Shown: positions 56,500-64,000 of the stretch, piece by piece
How positions within the stretch are numbered: position 1 is the first letter of the stretch
How the letters are laid out: the number at the start of each line of letters is the position of its first letter
Origin: Leptodontidium sp. MPI-SDFR-AT-0119
Taxonomy: Eukaryota; Ascomycota; Leotiomycetes; Helotiales; Leptodontidiaceae
DNA: 64,000 nucleotides
Reading direction: 5' to 3'
Assembly: GCA_020726505.1 (NCBI GenBank)
Contig: JAHLEZ010000032.1
Coordinates: 186,001 to 250,000 of the forward strand
Made by a program: the position numbers and the translations under genes
Notes under the pieces: model-generated
What the model saw: only the letters and a program-made list of their open reading frames with translations
The model's database searches: none
What the model was told of the DNA's origin: nothing

Positions 56500-58447
56500 A
56501 AGTAAAGAACACTCTCTATAACTCTTCCGTATATCTCGAATTGCGCTCTTTTCTAATATACCTTTTAAGACCTTATATCGACAATAATAACACTCCGATT
56601 TCTTACTATAGTCTTATACGACGTAGTGACGAGCTTTGAATCGAGAGATATTTAGCGTAACAAGTTTATTATTCTAGTAGACTCGAATAGGACTATTACG
56701 ACAAGATATTAGAGCCGCTATACCGATTAAATCTGCCACTAAAATCTCCCTAAATATACAGTGAGAGCGCTAGTGCTTATGTTGTCGGCCTATAACTCTC
56801 GACTCTAACTCCTATCTCTATAATAAGAAGGCGTTAATAATAACACAGTCAAGGAGCCAAAAGAAGTAAGGGAGCCAGTTACGCCGTGTAGCCTACTTAG
56901 TATTAAATTCAGCCCTCAATTAATCGGCGCGATTAACGCTATTTATATTATAATTATAGTCGTTAATAGGGAGAATAATTAAGAGGGCAAGTCGACTAGT
57001 AAAGTATTTCTAAATTTGCTTTCTTATAAGAAATACGATCTTATCTACCGGCGCAAGAATATAAAAGGTCTCGCGAGTTAAAGTTATTATAGTTACTATA
57101 TCTTTAAGACGGCGGCGATTACAAATATTATAACCTAAACTATTATAAATAGTACTTATAAGCCGTATAATTACTTGATCTTACTATATAATTAAGAGGA
57201 CTAGCTCCCCTCCTTTTAGGTATACTACTTATATGCGAATTTCCCCCTAATTCAGTAGTTTACCGTTGTTCTTAGCTAAAATCTCTTCCTAGAATGTGCC
57301 TTGCATGTGATCACTACGTACAGTTCCCACGGCACTAATATTATAGCTGCGGAGGGTCGAAAAGAGGTCGTAGCTCGTGAAGAGGTTATTTATAAAGATG
57401 ACATATTTGTGTTTCTCGTAAGGGAGGTTAAGTGCGAGAGTTAAGACGCCGTATATAATTAAAGAGAAATAAGGGTGAACCTCAAGAGCTTCGTTGATTC
57501 CTTAAGTACTTAAGGTATAATAAGTCAACAAGAATTGTACTAATAGGAACACTAGAAATTCAGCCGAGCTAGTAAAATAAGGGAGATAACGCGAGAGCCA
57601 AGCTACTTACAGACTAGCTCCCCTACTATTATGCCCTCACTTCTCTCGACTCTCACAACTCTCTCCTTTTATAGACTCTATAACACTACTAAACGACGGA
57701 AATCGATGCGACAAAAGGAATTAACGACTTACTACACAATCCTAAATAATATAGCCAGTCGTATATGTACCCCTTATAACAAAGCGCCCAGTTTTTAAAC
57801 CCGTTTAGCTCAGGTTTGCCTAAAACCTTAGTAATATACTGACTTCGCCCTTAATACCCGATTATTATCTCGTCGTACGATATATACGATCCTAAGGTAA
57901 TAACGGCTTAGAATTAAGTCTATAAATAGGTGTCTAGGGGACTAAGCTTATAGTGCTAATCGTCGGGAATAAGGCCTTAATCATCGTCGACATTAGAGAC
58001 CTTAAAGAACCTCTTAATATCCTCATACTACTTGAACTTCATCCGATAGACTAAGGAGGAAGGAACTAGAGATTCTTAGTAGGATTTAGGTCGCCTATTA
58101 CCCTAGTATCTAATAAAGATAAGCAGAGCTACGTATACCCTTATCTCTTGCGCGCTAACTAGCTTAAAAGTATAGCGTTTAAAATCTAAGTTCTTGGACT
58201 TCTAATAAATAGCGTATTTATTAGTACTCTCTACGAAGCCCTCGAACTGTTCCTCACCAAAAAACATACAGAAAAAGCTAGCTAGATCATTAATCGATAC
58301 CTCATCTAGCAAGTGAGCTACTAGTAGACGCTCTAACACATTTATTAGCTTAAACTCGTCCTCAACTTCACCACTTTTAACGATCGTTTAATAGGCCGCT
58401 CGTAAGTGCTTCTTCTATTGATTAGTCTCAGCACTAAAGGTCGCCAT
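56500..58447 (-). pseudogene. piggyBac-type transposase killed by RIP
   Basis: Minus-strand remnant from an ATG at 58447 (MATFSAETNQ then stop). Recognisable parts: FFGEEQFEGFVESTNKYAI, the first catalytic Asp in YISYDEIIIGY followed by GRS (near 57,872), LPYEKHKYVIFINNLFTSYD (near 57,390-57,430; consensus DNLF), RSYNISAVGTVRSD and YNYNINSVNRAD (consensus NGVD.AD). The second and third catalytic Asp are Asn here, each explained by G-to-A, and TAG/TAA interrupt often. The spacing between the first two acidic positions is longer than in insect piggyBac, so an internal insertion or a divergent fungal clade is possible. Terminal repeats and TTAA target were not resolved. Confidence 0.65.
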
Positions 58448-58509
58448 TTGTTCAGTAACATCCCGCTCGAATAGACCCTGATTCTGATAAAAATCCTCGT
58501 CGAATATAT

Positions 58510-61500
58510 ATAGAGATGTGTCGTACAGGCACGGGCTGATGCTCGGTTAGCTGCGCGCTACGCTAAATATAGTTTCTGCCACGTTATACTGCTTTCAGGA
58601 GAATAACGTGTTCCCCTGATTTCCTTATATATTATAAAGAACAATTAACTACTTCAATTCTCCTTACGTTAATCGTAAGGCTCTACTTTACTTTTATATT
58701 ATAGTTATGAGCCCTGTGACGAAGCTATTAAGTTAGTATTCTTCCTTTTATACTTTATAGATTTAAGTAAAGTTATTAACGTAAGATTAGTAAGTAATAA
58801 ATAACGTCGGCGTTTTCTACTTATTAACAAGTGCAATTCACACTGCCATTTTCCCTTTAACCTCTCTAGAAAAGGGTAAATCGAGTACCTATACTTAATA
58901 TTCTCTTCTCCTCTTCAACAAATCTATCGAACCCTTAAGAGAGTAACCCTCTCTTCACTATGGCAGACTTAACTTCAGTCTCCTCTTCTAATAATCAAAC
59001 GCCACTTAACTACGATAGGCAAACCTGGACCCTATAGTATTAAGCCTTTAAATCCTTCTGTATCTTTCACAAGGTATAGACTTCGGTTAATCTAGAGCTA
59101 CCGGTCACTCCAAATATCCTCGAAAACGAGCCTTAAGCACAAACGATTAACTAAGTGAAGGCACAATAGGACAAGGAGGCTCTCGATTTCAACTTTAGGG
59201 AGCAAGTAAAGTGAGATAGAGACTAACGAGTACTTAAACTTAAGGGACTTAAACTAAGTGTAACACCTCTTATACTATCTAACGTTACTATAGTTACTTT
59301 AATATATATTGTCCTAATAAGGGAGTATATTATAAAACACGTATAATAATCAGAAAAGGCTCGGGCCTATAAAGTAGTATATAAGTGGATTCAAGAGACA
59401 GTTAATCCTTTGATTTACTAGAGTGCTGTTTAAAAGTGTGAGATTAAGGAGGAATAGAGAGCAAAAGAGTAACTTGACAAGATAACGGACGAACTGAACG
59501 ACTCACGATCTTAGACTCTATAGATGCTCCTTAAGGTATTAAAGAGAGACTACGCCCCGTCGGAAATAAGTAATATTACTAAAGCTTAAGCCAAATATAG
59601 AGAGAAGCTCGAAATCGTCAAAACAGGACGGGTCAATCCTAAGGTGTGGATTTAAGAGTGGCGATTAGCCTACTAAGATGCTCTATTATACGACATTTTG
59701 GACGTTAAGGGCCCCTTAGCGATTATTAACTTTATTAAGGTAGTATAAGAGAAGCTCGTACTTGAATAGGCTCGCGAACGACTGTCTGAGGTCCTTAGAG
59801 ATAATGCTCTTAGAGTTGCTTATAAGTACTCGTTACTTTAATACGTTAACTGGCTATTGGCGCTTAACGAAGAGTCTCTTATAATTACTAGAAGAAATAA
59901 GATAGTTGGATTATACGCTACACTTGGAGGGAGATCGGATGCTCTAGGAGTACTACTAGCACTAAGGACTCCTTCGCCAAATACTTCGATTAACACTTGC
60001 CCTTATAAGGTGAGCTCTTACCGACACAAAGCGATCGAGTGTTATAGACTTCGATATTACTACGACGGCTTAATTAGGGACAAACTACGTAACTTACTAT
60101 TTGCGGAGGAAATTAAGGAAACCTAAATTAAGCTTAAAAAGGAGTTTCCTAACCTTAAACGAGTAATTAGCAAGAAAGGGTAGAGACAAGTAGCGGTAAA
60201 GGAAATTACTAAGGAAATAACCTCCGAAAACTCCTCGTCTTTTCTAATAACCTCGGCAAAAGCCTTAGAGTTACCGAGGTATCCCGGCAATATTAATATA
60301 TATATAATTAGTCCGGAGTTACTCGATGAGGCTCTCGTCACCTTAAGAATCTACGCTACTATTAATATAAATCGATATCTACTCTCAAAGAGTACCTTAC
60401 TTAATAACGGCGCTACTACTTATTTAGTTAATTCGGTTGCTCTACTAAAGCCCAAAACCTTTATTAGATTAACAAACGACGACAGTATTGAAGCCGGAAC
60501 GTCGAGCCTTATAATTAAGGGCCGAGGTACTTGTCTTTTTAAGGGTGCTTTCTATGGCCCTAACAGACTAAACACTAAAGACTTAAGGCTTTTTAACGTC
60601 ACTATTGTTAAAGGATTTAATGTTAATATTATTTCAGAAGCTCGTTTATTATAGGCTGGAGTTTAGTATAATAAATTAGATTATACGTTGCGCGTGGGAT
60701 TAACTGAGAAGAGTATTATGTTAAAGTAATTAAAGCGACAGTTTAACTTAACTTTCTTTGAATATAAGCCTTTTAATTACTCTTTAACTCCTGTAATAAC
60801 TCTTAACTCTCTGATTCGCCCAACTTATACCTTTTTAATATTCCCCACGCTTTAAAAGAGTATCTAGCAAGGTTTTCAATTAAGTCGACGATATTTAAGA
60901 CCGCGGCTAAACGACGCTAGGTTATAGCACTTACGGGCAGGGCACCTAAGGAAGGAAGCGTTAGAGAATTTAGTTAAAAATGCGCGTAACGTCGAGATCT
61001 TAGGCACTACTCAAATTGAGTGTGAAGAGTGCTCTCTAACTGTCGCGCAGTAAGTCGTTAGTCGAAGACCTTTAGAGAGAACAGTTACTTGGCCTTTTTA
61101 TTGTATTTCTTGGGACTTATTTGACTTCCCTGTTAGATTTGATAAGAATAGTTGGCTCTTGTTAGTTAAAGACTAATACGATAGGAAATTCTATAAATAG
61201 CTCTTAAAAAACAAAGGGTTAATCGCCGTCTTAAGAGCTCTTAAACTATTTAAGGCGTGGACGAGACGTTAATTTAGACTCTCGATTTACAAAATACGCT
61301 AAGATAACGACACCTTAATCATAGGAATTAATAGATTAACTAAGTACGAAAAGTAATATACGGAGAATAATATTAATATTGAGGGTACCCCTTCGTATAT
61401 ATACTAACCTAATAGGGGAGCTGAGCGTATAAGCAAGGAAATTATCGAAAAGTCTATTAAGATGCGCCTTTTAGTAAACCTACTAGAGGAGCTTTAAACG

Positions 61501-64000
61501 GAAGTAGTTATAGCGGCAATTACTCTTTATAATATAAGTCCGGCTACTCAGAAAGGCTTTAAGAGTCTAAATGAGATCTTTTATACTTAGTTTAGGCAAT
61601 ATTTTCAGTACTACGACCCCAAGCTTATTCAAAAGCTCAACACTAATATACGACCTAACTAGAGTAATATATAGGCGTACGGCTATAGAGCCTACTTTAT
61701 GATTAAGGACTGAGAGGCTCTTTAATAAAAGAGAGCATTTAAAGTCAACCTAAGAGCGCACTTTGGATACTTGGTAGGATACGTCTCGTCTAATATATAC
61801 AGGGTCTAAGTACTTCAATTATAGCGTATAATAGTGACTCGGAATGTTGCTTTTAACGAATCCCTCTTTTATTCGGGCTCTCTAAACGTGGAGAGAGCGG
61901 TTAGCTAGCCGCGCTTAATATTAAGAGATCTTATTAAAATGCTAAAAGAAGAAGAGGGACTCCAGGACGCTAGAACTAATATAATCAATCGACTGAGCGC
62001 ACTCGATATACTAGAATTAATAATAAGTACTACCTTAGAAAAGGAATAACTAAGCTAAGTAATAAGTTCTGTAGAAACTACTGAGTTTATAACCTCAGGG
62101 GTGCCACAGCCTTTAATTAAGCTTTTAACTACGGGGGTAAAGTAACTAATATTACCTCTAAAAAAGTCAGGATTAATAAAACTCGTTAGTAAAAACTCAG
62201 GGGTAAAACAACTAAGGAAGAGTGTTAGACTTCTTACTTACGAGTACCTTAATTAGGTCTTAAAACGAGTCGATAAATTAAGACAGCTAGTGTCTTAGAG
62301 TATAATTAGGAGAGATGTCTTACGTAGCGCACTAAACTTTGAAAGAGATGTGGGAGCTAAGTATTAATTAATACTATAAGTTATTATATACTCTTAAGGG
62401 CTATACGACTGAGAGCGCGGTTTTAAGTATTAGGGAGCACTTACTTAAGGTGCCGGCCTTAAGTAATTAGAAGTTCCGCCTTAAGTAATAAAATATAAGG
62501 AGTATCTTAATTCGTTAGATTTAAGGGAAGAATTAAGTATAGAGTAACACTTACTATTTTTAGCCTTAACTAATAATAACTTACTTAAACCTTTACGGAG
62601 GAAGAAGATAAAAGATTAAGTAATTAGCGACAGTCGAAAGACTTGAGTTAGTAGTAAGATTACGAAACCGAATCGAAGCGTCTATATAATAACTGTTAGA
62701 GAGCTAATTACGGAATCGTTGAACCTGTCAAGTAACCGTGAGTATTTAGAGGACTTTCTAGGGACCTTTTGGCCTAGTTAAGAACTAGTGCAAAGAGACG
62801 GGAAAGACTTGAGCGTAGTCCACGTTATAATCTTAATGTCTATTCTTAAAAATGTCGAAATTCGACAACTAATTGATTTCCCACGAATACACTAATCCTA
62901 ATTACTAAAGGACCTATTAAATTAGAGAGACCTTAAAGATCACCCTCTAAGAGAGTACTTCCGAGCCGACGCAATCAAGGAAATCACTAACTTAGAGTTA
63001 CGTAACTACTAGAGAGTCGTTAAATAAAGCTTCGCCACTAAATAACTAATACTATTAAAATAAGTATTTCACGCTAAAGTCGATTTATTAGGGTATTTAA
63101 CTAAGTGTCACTCGCGAGTTATTATTAAGGGAGACTTATAACCCGAAACGTCAATTCTCTTAATATATATAATAACCTTGGCTACTTGTTCTTTTAAGAC
63201 CGCTATAGTAATAGTAGCTTAATTTGATTTAGAGATAATTTAATTTAATATTATTAACGCCTTTATTAACACTAAACGAAGCGAATCGAGTACTCGCGTA
63301 CACTACTACTTACTAGACGGATTTAAATAAGACGGGATAGTAGTAGAAGTTAATTGTACACTTTATAGACTTAGAGACTCGCTAGTACTATAATACAGAG
63401 ACTTTACCGGAACTTTGTCAAAGTTAGGGTTAATCCCTTATAAGGAAGAGCCTTATATCTTTATAAACGAGTAACGTTTAGTCTTTGTTATCTTTTATGT
63501 CGACGATATTTAAGTGTTATATTACTCTTTAGCCCTTAAAGACGCTTAACCTATTATCGACGGCTTGAATACGGTATACGAGCTTACTAGAGGAGAACTA
63601 ATAGAGTGGTTTTTAGGTGTTCGCGTTATTAGAGATTATTAAGTAAAGACTATTTCTCTAGTACACGATACTTATATTTAAAAGGTTACTTTACGATTTA
63701 ACTTAATAAATGGAAATTGCCTAAGTACTCTACTACCTTAAGTCGAGCTACTAAAGAATTAAGGGCAAGTAACTTTAGTTCAAATTAAGAAGTATTAAGA
63801 GAAGGTTAACTTAGTATTTTATACAGTAATTATATTGCGCGCAGACGTTATATTTGTAGCTTTAAGACTTTCTCACTTTTTAACTAACTCCTCTTTAGAG
63901 TACCTTGCGGCAGTTAATTAAATTATTCGTTACTTCTTCAGAACCTGATTTTTGGCGATTACTTATAGTTACAAACTACGCGACTCTCAGCTTATTATAG
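58510..64000 (+). mobile_element. Second Ty1/copia element, RIP-mutated, runs off window
   Basis: gag begins at the ATG 58960 (MADLTSVSSSNNQTPLNYDR). A late gag segment is open at 59857-60126 (LNEESLIITRRNKIVGLYAT, then a degenerate CCHC-type CPY...H...C). Protease and integrase follow in badly decayed form at 60,200-61,900. Reverse transcriptase is at 63,300-63,760 (FYVDDI, IEWFLGVRVIRD, then SLVHDTYI) and continues to the window end, where RNase H begins. The 5' LTR should lie within about 58,510-58,800 but its partner is outside the window. It appears inserted just 5' of the piggyBac ATG. Stops lie at Trp/Gln/Tyr positions throughout. Confidence 0.8.

Noticed and set aside
1..64000. tRNA or rRNA genes, CRISPR arrays, bacterial operons
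   Set aside because: No tRNA-like B-box with cloverleaf arms, no rRNA core sequence and no spaced direct repeats were recognised; gene structure is fungal nuclear.

Overview
The window is nuclear DNA of a filamentous ascomycete (Pezizomycotina). The evidence is short spliceosomal introns of about 45-80 nt with GTAAGT-like donors and CTAAC-like branch sites, fungal-only families (R3H/Zn2Cys6 regulator, Clr5-TPR, DUF7025-AAA, DUF7872-like secreted protein, pisatin-demethylase-like P450), and long AT-rich islands. In those islands recognisable coding sequence is riddled with TAA/TAG where Trp, Gln or Tyr codons are expected. That is the footprint of repeat-induced point mutation (RIP).

Layout. 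1-6.3 kb: a decayed ankyrin/coiled-coil gene, then an intact six-exon R3H + zinc-cluster regulator. 6.5-22.4 kb: an AT-rich island with a hAT fragment, a solo-looking LTR, Ty3/gypsy integrase remains, an AAA-ATPase pseudogene split by a TA-flanked inverted-repeat element, and a Clr5-TPR pseudogene. 22.4-28.7 kb: moderate GC, with a 566-bp inverted-repeat element, a hypothetical gene with one stop, a two-exon protein kinase and a three-exon secreted protein. 28.8-37.7 kb: two near-complete hAT elements with perfect 8-bp target duplications. One sits inside an older hAT tail, the other splits a CorA-like transporter gene. 38.4-40.3 kb: NB-ARC/TPR and ankyrin fossils. 41.1 kb: a 34-base poly-C run. 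41.4-46.3 kb: an intact four-exon P450, a broken P450, a pogo fragment and a truncated Zn2Cys6 DNA-binding exon pair, possibly a relic secondary-metabolism locus. 46.3-52.6 kb: a complete but RIP-mutated Ty1/copia element (289-bp LTRs, ATATT duplication) lying one base upstream of that regulator's ATG. 53.2-54.7 kb: an intact intronless 2-oxoadipate dioxygenase/decarboxylase-family gene. 54.9-64 kb: a pogo transposase 3' part, a RIP-killed piggyBac and a second copia that runs off the window.

Genes judged intact by reading frame and splicing: the R3H/Zn2Cys6 regulator, the kinase, the secreted protein, the P450 and the HglS-like enzyme; the CorA-like 3' part is open but 5'-truncated. Almost everything else is mobile DNA or its victims. 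I found no convincing new multi-gene system. The most informative structures are the nested, datable insertions and the relic P450/regulator locus. All family calls rest on motif recognition from reading; no database search was run.
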